Assembly (NCBI GenBank): GCA_050084515.1 | Contig: CM114273.1 | Span: 10,788,001-10,852,000 of the forward strand | Direction: 5' to 3' | Source: Blasia pusilla | Taxonomy: Eukaryota; Marchantiophyta; Marchantiopsida; Blasiales | Length of the DNA stretch: 64,000 nt | Part shown: piece by piece, positions 11,690 through 21,516 of the stretch | Layout: each line of letters opens with the position of its first letter | Numbering within the stretch: the first letter of the stretch is position 1 | Notes under the pieces: model-generated | The model's database searches: none | The model's input: only the letters and a program-made list of their open reading frames with translations | Told to the model about the DNA's origin: nothing | Position numbers and translations under genes: made by a program

Positions 11690-13599
11690 TGGGATGAGTG
11701 ATTGAGGGATTACTCGCGAGGCAAGAGTGATCGGGTGAGAAGGGCACGAGGATCATCACGGCGTCTATTTGGGACTTTGAGAGGCGAGGTGGTGAACCCG
11801 AGAGTAGCTCTAGAGGTTTTACGTGGAGTGGCGTGAGGTTCCGAGGGTCTTCACTTCAGGGACCACCTCAACCTCCTTCGGTATCATCTTCAGACGAGGG
11901 GAGGGTGTAGAGGAATTTGTGAGCACATAGCCACACATTGTGAGTGGTCCTACCAGTTGGGCGTACGAGATGGACGACCAAGGTAGAGGACCGCGTTGGT
12001 TTTCAAGTGCAGTAGGTACGATTGAGTTGCACGATTTCATAGCAGAGTTTAGGAGTTGGTGCGACTCCCAGCGGGTCAGGAACTCTAGAGAGTTCAACCC
12101 GTTTATACCATGGAACGGTATGTTCCAGCATTTAGAGGGGGCACCCATGGACGATTACCATGAGTTTTCCCACATATATGCCCAGGAGATTGAGGCATGG
12201 CGACTCTACTACGACCCACACTATGTGTTATGGACGGAGCCGTTCCCAGATGAGGAGGAGGAGTCAAGAGAGGCTACTTCCTCTTCCACTAGTGATGTTT
12301 TAGGAGGGGTCACTCGCACTCGAGCAGTTGCACCGTCTACTCGGGTTCGTTCCAGGTTCAACCCCGTGGTTGAGTTCTTTGCTGAGTTGAAGGCGAGCTA
12401 CCAAAGGGTACGGACGGAAAAGTTGCGGAGCATCCACAACTTCTAGAGGCGCCCGGGTGAGAGTTTACATGAGGCTTACACTTGCTTGCGTCGGTTGATC
12501 AACGTCACTCAGGGGGTGACAGAGGCTCAGGCTATCCAGTCATGATACGCGATGCTGGACTAGACCCTGCGGCCACGTGTGCGAGAGGGGGTGCTTCTTA
12601 TGAACACCTCCCCTACATTGAGAGATGTTTTTAGGAACCGCCGAGAACATTGAGAGCAACATGGCGGAGGAGAGCGTAGCCACCATGGATTCTGGGTGAG
12701 AGCACTCGAGATTGGCTGCACCACCTGTGCAGCAACGTGGACTCGAGATAGGTCAACTATGGCACCATGAGCTCAGGGAGGATACCAAGAGCCCGTGGCA
12801 CAGAGACCTGCGCCTTCATATGCGGCTCAACAACAACCGCATACTATTACTTGTTGGTCATGTGGTGGAGCCCATCATCAGCGCCATTGCACTCGTCAGG
12901 GTCATGGACGTATGCCTCAGCATGGAGGAGGAGATGGTGCTACACCAGGAGGTTATCAGTGTGACTATTATCAAAGATATGGTCATACATGCGCCAGGTG
13001 TTTCAATTTACATCGTGAGTTACGTTCGGACTGAGGGCCAGAGAGGGCACCAGAGCGAGTAGCCGGTCCGGGTGGGCCTAGAGATCGTGCACTAGGTGGT
13101 CCCGTTTGGGGACGAGGAGCTGGAGTTGCCTGATAGGGTGGTGGAGCTGCCCGTGGAGGAGGTAGAGTACCACCACCTAGACGCGCCAAGGGAGACGCGA
13201 CGGACGTGGTGGGATGGTCGCCGATACAAAGCAGCCTCTGAGGAGCAAATTGCCGCTATGGCATTGAGGTTACCCGATGCCGGATCCGTGGCATCGACAT
13301 CATATGGAGCAGCTAGAGATCTGTAGGATCCTGGTTGGATGTGCGAGGTTGCCTAGGTGGAGGCCGCCATAGTTGTGACGCGTGGAGCAGCCGCAGAGTT
13401 GGATCCACAGCGAGGGGAAGCCAAAAAATAGACTAGGCTTCCTCAGTCTTTCACGTTGTCTGAAGCGATGAGGACCCCATCGATGGGTCCTCATCAAAGT
13501 TCCTTGAGAGTTGGTGATATTGTTGGTGTGCAGGCATGGAGGGCGATGGGAGAAGCGAGTGCGATGACTCCTATTGTTGATGCTCAGGAGGGGCATGTG

Positions 13600-13884
13600 T
13601 CGAGCACATTGTTGGGGGCGTCCACCGTTGTGTATCGCACTTCTTTATTTTCTGCTTCCGATGTTATGACGTTGGGGGGTATGCCCGCCGAGGCTTTTTG
13701 GCTGGCCGCATGGCTATGTGAGCGCGGAGTTGGAGTTTTTGCATCACGTTCAGAGGTGATTGCAGAGGAGGTGATGGACCTGCCCTTGGAGCGGATGCTT
13801 GGACCATCCACGTCAGATTTATGGTTGGCTGCGGCTGCTAGAATGGCGGAGATGCCCGCTAGACCCGCGATAGAGCATGCCATG
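13600..13884 (+). other. Conserved unrecognised domain between gag knuckles and protease
   Basis: About 85 residues with landmarks FSASDVMTLGGMP, FWLAAWLCERGVGV, ASRSEVIAEEVMDLPLE and MLGPSTSDLW. The same block occurs in A (about 7230-6963) and C (about 60390-60120) at the same place. Residue-level conservation in all three copies suggests it was under coding constraint when the family was active. I recognise no known fold; a gag extension or protease cofactor is possible but unsupported. Confidence 0.6.
13880..13884. repeat. Target-site duplication CCATG of element D (left)
   Basis: CCATG immediately precedes the left LTR (TGTCGCG) and recurs at 22520-22524 after the right LTR. Five base pairs is the normal duplication for Ty3/gypsy integrases. 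Confidence 0.95.
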
Positions 13885-14903
13885 TGTCGCGACCCTCATA
13901 ACCAAACAACACCAAATACGCGCCAAGCGAAACATCAGAACTCAAAGGAACTCACGCCGCGAGGTTTGCGCTTTGGAGAGGCGTTTGGAAGAGTCTCTTG
14001 GAAAAGTCTAAGAGACGAAACGCGGAATAGAGTTGTGCGTTTCATGGGTTAGTGGTCGCAAACAGGAAACCTAGACCAAACGCGAGCCGAGACTTGAGAT
14101 GAGTTGAGTCTTGGAGGTTGGTTGCCAAAGAGGTGAGAACCAGTTTGGAACACGACTAGCGTTTGGGAGAATCTGATTGTGTCTAGGACCATAATGTTGA
14201 ACTCCAAGATGCGTTCGGGACAAGTAAGAGCGCGTTGGAAAGCTAATCTTGAGATGCTTCCAACGCACTAAAGATCTCAGCAAACGCATAAGTACAGGCT
14301 GAGATATTGGCCAAAAACGATTCAGAGAGCAATCGGGTTGAGGGCCAATTGGAGGGGCCCGGGTGTCTTTCCCTAAATATAGGGGGCCCCCGGAGATCCC
14401 CAGAAGTACTAGTAAGGGGAGTACCTTCTCTGAGATGTCTCGGGAAACGAAACCCCACTTTGGCGCCAAACGGCGTTTGAGGCACGGATGAAACGGAGTT
14501 TGGCGCGAAACCCAAACCCAAACCCGATCCAAGGGAGTGGACTTTGTACGCCACACTTGATTCCAACCCAAGATTCACCGTGCGAGTCTTGGTGAGGAAC
14601 TCATTGGATGTTCATCGGAAAGTTGGAACCGCTTAGGCGCGAAACGCCGTTTGAGTTCCTGAACCGAAAAAAGTCTGGTCCCAAGTCTTTCGAGACTTGC
14701 CCGTGTTGGAAACCGCGAAACTAGGAAGGTTGAGCTTGAAGAGAGAGTCCGAGACGAGAACTCGGAAAGTAATCCCGCTGATTGATCCAAGACCCGACTA
14801 ACCGAAGTGCGTGTTTGGATGCAGATCGGCGTTGAGAGCGTGACTCATCAACGACGCTCCGCAACAAACAAGATTAACGTTCAAGGAGAGTAGGCGCACG
14901 ACA
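13885..14903 (+). repeat. Left LTR of chromovirus D
   Basis: 1019 bp, starting tgtcgcgaccctcataacc and ending ggcgcacgaca. It aligns throughout with the right LTR. Differences include a few substitutions plus many short indels in homopolymers, for example in the G/C-rich segment near 14360-14400. A ctaaatatag TATA-like box lies near 14373. The LTR supplies promoter and polyadenylation signals. Confidence 0.95.
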
Positions 14904-14905
14904 CG

Positions 14906-14920
14906 TGGAATCAGAGCAAT
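14906..14920 (+). promoter_or_regulatory. Primer-binding site, initiator-Met tRNA-like
   Basis: tggaatcagagcaat starts two bases after the left LTR. It differs by one base in its first twelve from the plant initiator-Met PBS consensus tggtatcagagc. A tRNA 3' end would pair here to prime minus-strand synthesis. Confidence 0.8.
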
Positions 14921-15010
14921 TCCTTGATAAGCGTGAACTTGGGGTCGTTAAAGATCTGGACGTTGTCGTATAGTAAAATCAACCAGTGTGTAAACTCCTT
15001 CGTCATTAAG

Positions 15011-15702
15011 TGTTAGATAGAGTTTCATTAGTATTAAGTAAATTGGCTTAGAAAAAGGAGATTCTTATGTTTAAACCTCTTTATGGTGCCTCTTTTATGC
15101 GGGCCCAACTTTAGGAAAAGGAGGTAATAAATAAAAGATGACTTTATAAAAGTAAAGTAGTTGCTTTAATGAAAAGCAAAAGTAGTCTTGGTTGGTGGCT
15201 AGGTTAGTTGGGGTAATTTGGAAAATATCATGTGGGTAAAAGAGGATATTTTGGAAGAGATAAGAGGAAATCTACTTGTGTCAAAATGTGATTGGCTAAG
15301 CCTTGAGAGGAAGCCATGTGGCACAAGATAAGATAAGCTCTATTTCGTACTCTTGTGGATCCCTTGTGAGTATATAAAGAGGAGGGACCTTCAAGGGTTC
15401 ATCACCTTCTATTCCACATCTTGAGTCTCTCGTGTCTCTCTTGAGTGTATGGCTTTGGGATTGCTTGCTCTTCCAATGAGAGTGGATCACCCCTCTTGGG
15501 AGAGTAACTTGACTATGGTCTATTCTTTGAGAGATTTCTAGAGTGTGGTGTGTGTGTGTGGGGATGAGAGGTTTGTCACCGAGAGGAGTTTAGTCATACT
15601 AAAATAGCGGAAGTTTTGGCTTGTTACTTCCCCAATGAGAGTGGATTACCCTCTTGGGAGAATAACTCCGCCAAAACCCATTCTTGAGAGAGTAGAGAAT
15701 GT
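15011..15702 (+). mobile_element. Possible LTR-like insert in the D leader
   Basis: The segment begins tgttagatagag, has a TATA box tatataaa at 15371-15378 and then CT- and GAGAG-rich transcript-leader-like DNA. An about 80-bp direct repeat occurs at about 15470-15545 and 15627-15707 (aatgagagtggat, then cccctcttgggaga in the first copy). Similar motifs (aatgagag, gagagtgg) occur in the 3' LTR of copy B (28340-28370). This suggests a promoter-bearing LTR of another family landed in the leader of D. I found no target duplication, so the boundaries are tentative. Confidence 0.4.
15371..15378 (+). promoter_or_regulatory. TATA box
   Basis: tatataaa lies in a gagtatataaagaggaggg context typical of plant core promoters. 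It is upstream of the 15703-16137 coding sequence. Confidence 0.5.
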
Positions 15703-16137
15703 GTGTCAAGCATGGATAGGGGTGGAGCACGAGCTGTGCCCGACTTTCCTTTCCTCAATCCTTACCATGTCAAGGTACTCTTTGTAGATAGGCACTGGTT
15801 CACTCGCTATTTAGTTTATCACTTTGGGGAGGCGTTCATGAACCAGGTCATGCAATCTCCAACTCCAGTGATTCTTCCTATCGTCCCATATGGAATGACA
15901 TGGGATTGTACTTTGTATGTCCTTATATAGGGATCCATGGATGTCAATAGGCCTGGTCAAGTAGGGTTTAACACTAGTTGTGCTATCTTCCTCGTGTACA
16001 AACGTAAAATAGTTTATAGGGATTTTATAGTTAGGAATTTCGGGGTCCGATGTTACGAAGAAGTGATCGCCTCGGCACTTCCATTTGTGATACCTGTCGT
16101 GAGAGAATGGAGAGTGTACATCATAATTTTGTATTGA
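15703..16137 (+). pseudogene. Unrecognised leader protein made of two related ~55-residue modules
   Basis: Two in-frame segments are separated by one TAG near 15930. The first (15703-15930) contains HVKVLFVDRHWFTRYLVYHF, then GEAFMNQV, then PTPVILPIVP. The second (15937-16137) contains CAIFLVYKRKIVYRDFIVRN, then FGVRCYEEV, then ALPFVIPVV. The two halves share order and pattern: V/IFLV-x4-hydrophobic-YR/Y-x2-V-x-xFG-x-x-x-x-E/Q-V, a proline, V/IP-V/IV. They therefore look like a duplicated domain. No known family is recognised. Its position ahead of gag, behind a TATA box, suggests a captured or additional ORF. Confidence 0.45.
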
Positions 16138-16329
16138 AAAAGGAGAACTTATTAGAGAGTTCACCTTGCATCGACCGCATCTACCGCAGCTAGAAGGCCC
16201 GCCCTTGCTCGAAGAAAGATTCTCGACACGACAACGTTTGGGGAGAGCTCAAGGTAGCCGGAAGACCGCGACGCCGAGGAGGAACGCAAGAGGCGAGGAG
16301 GAGATCTGAGAAAAGGCGACGACTCGCAA

Positions 16330-17366
16330 ATGGCGACCAAGGGTGAAGAACCGAGGAAACCGCGAGTCAAAGCAAAGAAGCCAAGAGACGAATCAATGAC
16401 GGACCGAGAGCCGGAGGTGGAATTTGCGACTCCCGAAGTGCCGAGTCCCAGACATGAGGATGTTCCAACCGAAAATCTTTCCGCGGGACCTTTGGGTCCA
16501 AACTTAAACGATCCGGCCTTTTATACCCAAATGATGGGATTGATGAAGGTGATGGCGACGGATGGTGAACAGAGCAAGGTGATCTCGGAATTCAAGTCAA
16601 ATGGAGCCTCTAGTTCTGGCAAGAAGCTTTGTAAGACTAATTTGCCAATGCCATTCACAGGAATGGGGCGTTCTCGGAAAGTGAGCGAGTTTCTAACGGA
16701 ACTCGAACTCTATTTCGAAGAGCAAAAGGCAGATGAACAAGACAAGGTGACTGTAGCGGTCACGTTTCTGAAGGATCACGCTCTCCATTGGTGGACGGCT
16801 CACCGCAAAGAACATCTAGGTCATGGGAAAACGTTGAGTTGGGAAGATTTCAAGGAGTTGATTGGGAACCGATTCACTCCGGAATATCAGGAGTACCGCG
16901 ATGGCATGGAGGTGGTGAGGTTGCGCCAGAGTGGATCACTTGGCGCTTATGTGCGAGAGTTTAGTGCGCTCATGAGTGCACTTTCCACGGATGAACATAC
17001 TAAAAAGGTGATCTTCCTAAGTGGGCTCAAACCGAGTGCCGAGAAGGCTCTCTTTCGTATGCCTCACATCCCGCAGACGCGCGGACCTCTTGAGACTAGC
17101 CGAGCGGATTGGGGACGATGAAGTCCAACACCAAACCCTTTGAGACAAAAAGTTTTTCTAAGTTCTGAGAAGAATAAAGGGACATCCAAGAGGGTTTGGA
17201 ATGGGGGTGAGCGTGACCACGGAGGGTCTCGCCTGGCAAGTAAACGAGTGGAACTCAACGCTGGCCGAAGGGCCGCCGTTTACAAAGTCAACGAATGCCA
17301 AAGTGATTTGCTATAATTGTGGCGAACCCGGGCATATGGCTAAGGAATGTGAGGCCCAAGGTTAGT
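16330..17366 (+). pseudogene. Chromovirus D gag polyprotein
   Basis: Gag forms the particle that packages RNA. From the ATG at 16330, a charged N-terminus (MATKGEEPRKPRVKAKKPRD) leads to the Retrotrans_gag domain. Landmarks are MPFTGMGRSRKVSEFLTEL, HALHWWTAHRKEHL, WEDFKELIGNRFTPEYQEYR, LRQSGSLGAYVREFSALM and FLSGLKPSAEKALFRMP. A one-base frameshift near 17078 moves the expected continuation (DLLRLAERIGDDE) to another frame. The CCHC knuckle C-Y-N-C-G-E-P-G-H-M-A-K-E-C is at 17309-17350. The frameshift breaks it; otherwise it is a well-preserved chromoviral Gag. Confidence 0.88.
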
Positions 17367-17646
17367 AAACCGAGTATGATTGCGTTTGCCGCTAAGCATT
17401 TATCGGAGGGAGATCTAGATACATCTCTACAAGTCACCAAGAGAACGCCCAATTTAGTTTACCTAGGATCCAAGATCGCTAATCGCGCTGTGATGTTGCT
17501 CGTTGATACAGTGCTCGCACTCATTCTTGAGTCCGAGAATCGTAAAACGTTGGGATTGCCACCAACCACCAAGGCGGATGAACCCATTAGGGTAGGATTC
17601 GCGGGAGGCAAGTCCCACCGGACATCGATCTGGTTTTAGGCTAGTT
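17367..17646 (+). pseudogene. Chromovirus D protease region, active site damaged
   Basis: After the knuckle, 17460-17560 reads VYLGSKIANRAVMLLVDTVLA. Alignment expects Asp-Thr-Gly-Ala after the LLVD segment. The bases gatacagtgctcgcactcat are consistent with loss of one G right after the Asp-Thr codons, which destroys the D-T-G triad and the frame. The downstream part (17570-17640) has [11 protein letters not shown]-like sequence in shifted frame. The assignment rests on position between knuckle and RT. Confidence 0.6.
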
Positions 17647-18771
17647 GTGAGATGCGGAGTATTTGAGTTGAAGGAGAATTTTACAGTTTGCGAGATGGAC
17701 GGTATCGACGGAGTCTTGGGGAACACGTTCTTGGATGCGTATAAGGTGGAATTGAGGCAGAGACCTTTGAGGTTAAGCATCTTGGTTAACGGCAAACGGA
17801 CGGACGTCAGATTGGTTCGTGAGGTGCCTAGAAAGACGGAGTTGGTGAACACCATCACGAGGACGAGTTTGGCCGAGTTAGAGGAAGGATTCCTTTGCTT
17901 GATGAGACGAGTAGAGGATGATGCAAGCGCAAGATGCAGAGATCAGAACTCAGCTTCAAGGGAGATCCCTGAAACACTCAAGAGAGTTGTGAAAGAATTT
18001 GAAGATGTGTTGACTAAGGAGCTTCCGATTGAGTTGCCACCACATAGGGCGGTTGATCATAAGATTGAGGTGATACCAGGATCTCAACCACCTTCAAAGG
18101 CACCATATAGGTTGAATCAAGAGGAACTTGCTGAGTTGAAGAAACAGTTGGGTGAACTCCTAGAGAGGGGTTACATCCGAACAAGCAAGTCACCTTATGG
18201 GGCGCCCGTCCTCTTTGTCAAGAAGAAGGATGGGAAGTTGAGACTCTGTGTTGATTATCGGGCGCTGAATAAAGTGACGGTAAGGAATAACTATCCTCTA
18301 CCGAGGATGGATGACCTCTTTGATCGATTGTCGGGTGCCAAGTATTTCAGCCGGATTGACTTGAAATCAGGATATTATCAGATTCGGATTGCCGAAGCGG
18401 ATGTAGAGAAGACTGCCTGTAGGACGAGATACAATTCGTTCGAGTTTGTAGTAATGCCTTTCGGTCTTTGTAATGCACCTCCGACGTTTACCACTTTGAT
18501 GAACTCCATCTTTCACAAGGAGACGGATGAGTTTGTGATCATCTATATAGATGACATACTCATCTATTCGAAAACACTAGAGGAGCACCCTCGACATTTG
18601 AAGACGGTGTTTGAGAAACTTAGGGCGAACAAGCTGTATGCGAATGCGGATAAGAGTGAGTTTGGTTTGACAAAGATCAAGTTCTTGGGGCATGTGGTTA
18701 GTGCGGATGGAGTGAGTCCAGACATGGAAAAGGTGAGCCAATTGCCGAATGGGAACCGCCTTCCACGGTGA
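17647..18771 (+). CDS. Chromovirus D protease tail and reverse transcriptase
   Basis: This long open frame has no internal stop. It starts with the protease C-terminal part ([19 protein letters not shown]) and enters RT with [20 protein letters not shown]. The palm and fingers motifs are all present: [67 protein letters not shown] and the catalytic Y-I-D-D at 18544-18555. It then continues to [14 protein letters not shown]. This is a complete Ty3/gypsy RT core, which copies element RNA into DNA. The frame closes just before the RT connection; the continuation lies in another frame from about 18760. Confidence 0.93.
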   Translation: MRCGVFELKENFTVCEMDGIDGVLGNTFLDAYKVELRQRPLRLSILVNGKRTDVRLVREVPRKTELVNTITRTSLAELEEGFLCLMRRVEDDASARCRDQNSASREIPETLKRVVKEFEDVLTKELPIELPPHRAVDHKIEVIPGSQPPSKAPYRLNQEELAELKKQLGELLERGYIRTSKSPYGAPVLFVKKKDGKLRLCVDYRALNKVTVRNNYPLPRMDDLFDRLSGAKYFSRIDLKSGYYQIRIAEADVEKTACRTRYNSFEFVVMPFGLCNAPPTFTTLMNSIFHKETDEFVIIYIDDILIYSKTLEEHPRHLKTVFEKLRANKLYANADKSEFGLTKIKFLGHVVSADGVSPDMEKVSQLPNGNRLPR

Positions 18772-19300
18772 AGGGGATGAGAAGGTTCATCGGAGCTGTC
18801 CAGTTTTACCGGACATACGTGAAGAACTTTTCGGGCATAATGAAACCTCTCACGGATTGGACCGCAAAGTTTGCCAATACTAAATGGACCGAGGAAGTGG
18901 ATAAAGCGTTCAATCGAGTCAAAGAGATCCTCGCAGAACCGATTTAAAGCGCCGGAGTTTGAACAATCGTTCGAGGTGCACACGGATGCTAGTGATTTCG
19001 CGATTGCAGGAATGTTGGTGCAAAAAGGGAGACTTGTAGCATACGAAAGCAAGAAGCTGACCGACACCGAAAGGAGATGGCCTACTCATGAGAAAGAGTT
19101 TTTTGCGGTGGTTCATTGCTTGAGGAAGTGGCGTCACTATTTGGGACTTCACAGGACTCGAGTATTCACCGATAACATATCGCTCAAGTATTTTGAGACC
19201 AGGATCGCGTGGCGCCAAAACAACAACGGTCGTGGCATGATACTTTGGCGTTGATGAATGTGGAGCTAATCCACAAGCCGGGAAAGGTAATGTCATTCCG
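18772..19300 (+). pseudogene. Chromovirus D RNase H domain
   Basis: 18780-18860 (other frame) encodes the RT thumb segment RRFIGAVQFYRTYVKNFSGI. The RNase H begins near 18955: EQSFEVHTDASDFAIAGMLV, then LVAYESKKL, ERRWPTHEKEFFAVVHCLRK and RVFTDNISLKYF. The catalytic Asp (HTDAS), Glu (HEKE) and Asp (FTDN) are visible. RNase H removes the RNA strand during reverse transcription. Frameshifts near 18945 and 19200 interrupt it; the tail (DTLALMNVELIHKPGKV) is in another frame at 19235-19290. Confidence 0.85.
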
Positions 19301-19429
19301 GATCGTTAAGTCGCAGGATGAACACATGCCATCGGCGACACAAGTGTTGAGAGCAATGTTCCCTAATGAAACAAACTGGAAAGAAGGATTCGTGAAGGAT
19401 ACATGAAGGATGAGCAAGCAAGGAGTACC

Positions 19430-20614
19430 TTGGGAAGTTAAAGCGGGGCGAGAAGGTGGCCAATCTGAGTTTGAGACACGGCTTGCTAAGGTTTAAGCAG
19501 AGCAGATCTATGTAGGCCAAGGCAAGCTACGGACCAAGGTGTTTGTGGAATGTCATGATGGACCTTTGGCGGGACACAAAGGGGAGAAATCCACTCTTGC
19601 TGTTTTGTCTAAGAGGTTCTTCGGCCCAACATGAAGGAAGATGTTGCTCAATATGTGAAAACATGCGTGACTGCAAAGCGAACGCGTGTCTTATGCGAAG
19701 AAACAAGGTTTACTTCATCCTTTGCCAATCCCGGAGGGACCCTTGCAAAGCATTAGCATGGATTTCATTACGAGTCTTCCGAATCGAGGGATACAACGCT
19801 ATACTTGTGATAGTTGATCGGTTTAGCAAGTTGGGGAGGTTTGTGCCGACGAGAGAGTCTGCGACGGCCTACATGACTTCCGACTATTCCTGGATGGTTG
19901 GTGGCATGCGACGGATTGCCTAGGAGCATTGTGTCCGATCGGGATCCTAAGTTTACAAAGTGCCTTTTGGAAACATCTATTCATGAGGTTCGGACCAAAC
20001 TCAACTTTAGTACGGTCTTCCATCCTCAAACGGATGGGCAAACGGAAAAAGTAAACTTCGGTCGTAAACCAATACTTACGGAATTACGTGAGTGCGGACC
20101 AAAGAGATTGGGCCAAGTGGTTTAGTATGGCTGAGTATTGTTACAATGGACTAAGCATTTTGCAGCGGAGAATCTCCGCTTTTCTTGGCGTATCAAAGAG
20201 AACCAGAAGGGCCTCTTGACTTAGCTCTTTCGAAGGGCAATACATCGACACACACTCGTCAAGCAACGGCGGAATGTTTGTTAGTGGAAATGCAGAACGA
20301 CAAGAGCGGCGAGAGAAAGTCTCGCCAAGGCTCAACTAAGGCACGTAAAGCATGCTAACAAAAGTCGGCGCCATGTGAGTTTCCAAGTTGGGGAACAAGT
20401 GTGGTTGAGTGTTAAGAATCTCACTCTTCCGAAAGAATTGTCCATGAAATTGTCACCAAGTATCTTTGGACCGTATGTGATCAAGGCAAGGCCGTTTGAG
20501 GATGTGTACACGTTGGAGCCGCTAAACGAGTTCAAGATTCACCCGACTTTCCATGTGTCATTATTGAAGAAGTATCTTCAAGACAATGTGCGTCGGAGCG
20601 AAGGAGAATGTTGA
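19430..20614 (+). pseudogene. Chromovirus D integrase, frame-scrambled
   Basis: Integrase segments are recognisable in several frames. They include an H-D-G...A-G-H-K-G zinc-binding start near 19550, then YNAILVIVDRFSKLGRFVPT (19790-19850, first catalytic Asp) and GLPRSIVSDRDPKFTK (19905-19960, second Asp). FHPQTDGQTEK (20020-20055, catalytic Glu region) follows. The C-terminal part at 20375-20614 reads VSFQVGEQVWLSVKNLTLPK-type through HPTFHVSLLKKYL, the GPY/F-like module. Integrase inserts the DNA copy and makes the 5-bp duplication. At least four frameshifts make it inactive. Confidence 0.85.
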
Positions 20615-20644
20615 GACCACAACCGGTCATCGAAATGAGGAACC

Positions 20645-20821
20645 GAGTTCGAGGTTGAGACTATTCTGCGTTCAGACGTAGGGCCACCAAAGCACGAGTA
20701 CTTGGTCAAGTGGAAAGGCTATCATGTGAAAGAGGCGACTTGGATTGCGGAGGCGGATCTAGAACATGCGCAAGAAGCATTGCGTGACTTCAGATGGATG
20801 CAAGAAAGGCACGTGCGTTAG
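20645..20821 (+). CDS. Chromodomain at the integrase C-terminus (chromovirus D)
   Basis: One open frame reads FEVETILRS, then HEYLVKWKGYHVKEATWIA, then EADLEHAQEAL, and stops at TAG (20819-20821). Y-L-V-K-W-K-G-Y and A-T-W-I-x-E-x-x-L are diagnostic of chromodomains, which bind methylated histone tails. In chromoviruses they steer integration to chromatin of a given state. It lies directly after the GPY/F module but is frameshifted from it. Element E has a degraded counterpart at 32304-32490. Confidence 0.9.
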   Translation, partial: EFEVETILRSDVGPPKHEYLVKWKGYHVKEATWIAEADLEHAQEALRDFRWMQERHVR

Positions 20822-21503
20822 TACATGGTGAAGCAATGGACATAACTTGTGACCGGAAAGCTTGGGCCGATAACCCGTTGTAACTAGAAAGGTTTAGTTG
20901 TTGCAATAAAGAAGGCATGGATTTGGAGATTCGATGCTTGTATTGTAATTTTGAGTTTGGTTTGTGCAAGGCAATGAGTTGTTCTTCATATGCTTAGGAT
21001 GTAAGTCAAGGAGACCAAACAATGAGTATTTGAGGTGAGAGCTTGTATTCAGATAAGGCATCTAGATCAGGACCAAGTGTTGAAGTACTAGCATTTGGGC
21101 TCGCCCTAACGTCGGCGAGGCAGATGAGTCTGTCTTGGGGTTTGTGGTGATCTCATTCATGTTTCATGACTGAACTTAGTGACGCGCCTAGGTGGAATAC
21201 AGGTGACCCAAAAGTAGTACGAGTTGGCTAGGTAGACAAGCAGTTGTTTACAAATAGTGAGTGAAGTGTTAGGTTGCAGACTTAGTGAGCTTATTTTGAT
21301 AGTTAGATTAGTTCGGCAGAACTAGTCTAGGCTCATCAGAAAGCAGAAGCAAATAAGTCTAAATGCTGCAAGCGACAAACCTAAGACTTAAGCCAAAAAG
21401 AGGAATTGCGGGTTAGCTACGAGAACGCGATTCTATGTTAAGGGGTCGGCTTCCCAGAACTTAACATCAATAAGGTTTGCGTTGATGAGGACATCAACCT
21501 TCT
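20822..21503 (+). other. Chromovirus D 3' untranslated region
   Basis: About 680 bp without coding features lie between the chromodomain stop and the polypurine tract. The region is collinear with element E (31623-32300, reverse), showing that it is a normal part of the family. Nothing else is seen. Confidence 0.75.
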
Positions 21504-21516
21504 AAGGAGGGGTGAG
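21504..21516 (+). promoter_or_regulatory. Polypurine tract of chromovirus D
   Basis: aaggaggggtgag is directly adjacent to the right LTR start TGTCGCG. The same tract, in reverse, abuts the E LTR at 31610-31622. It primes plus-strand DNA synthesis. Confidence 0.85.

Larger units (their letters stand above)
11690..13884 (+). pseudogene. Copy B gag with CCHC knuckles and conserved C-terminal domain
   Basis: Gag packages element RNA into virus-like particles. From about 11765 the reading aligns with copy C (SGVRFRG / SGVRYRG). It passes through the capsid-like part at 11940-12446 (EMDDQGRGPRWFSSAVG, HDFIAEFRSW, NPFIPWNGMFQHLEGAPMDD) and, after a TAG, RRPGESLHEAYTCLRRLINV. Two zinc knuckles follow: C-W-S-C-x4-H-x4-C at about 12858-12900, and a second, degraded one near 12960-13000. 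A conserved unrecognised domain at about 13600-13884 ends ARPAIEHAM exactly at the D insertion point and continues in frame at 22522. Several stops make it non-functional. Confidence 0.8.

Noticed and set aside
14071-14578. Minus-strand frames in the chromovirus D LTR
   Set aside because: The same frames recur in the other LTRs of the family (21703-22193; 30932-31453 on the plus strand). They are a product of LTR sequence, not a gene.
16330-20821. A host chromodomain gene
   Set aside because: The chromodomain follows gag, RT and integrase between two LTRs with a 5-bp duplication; it belongs to the chromovirus.
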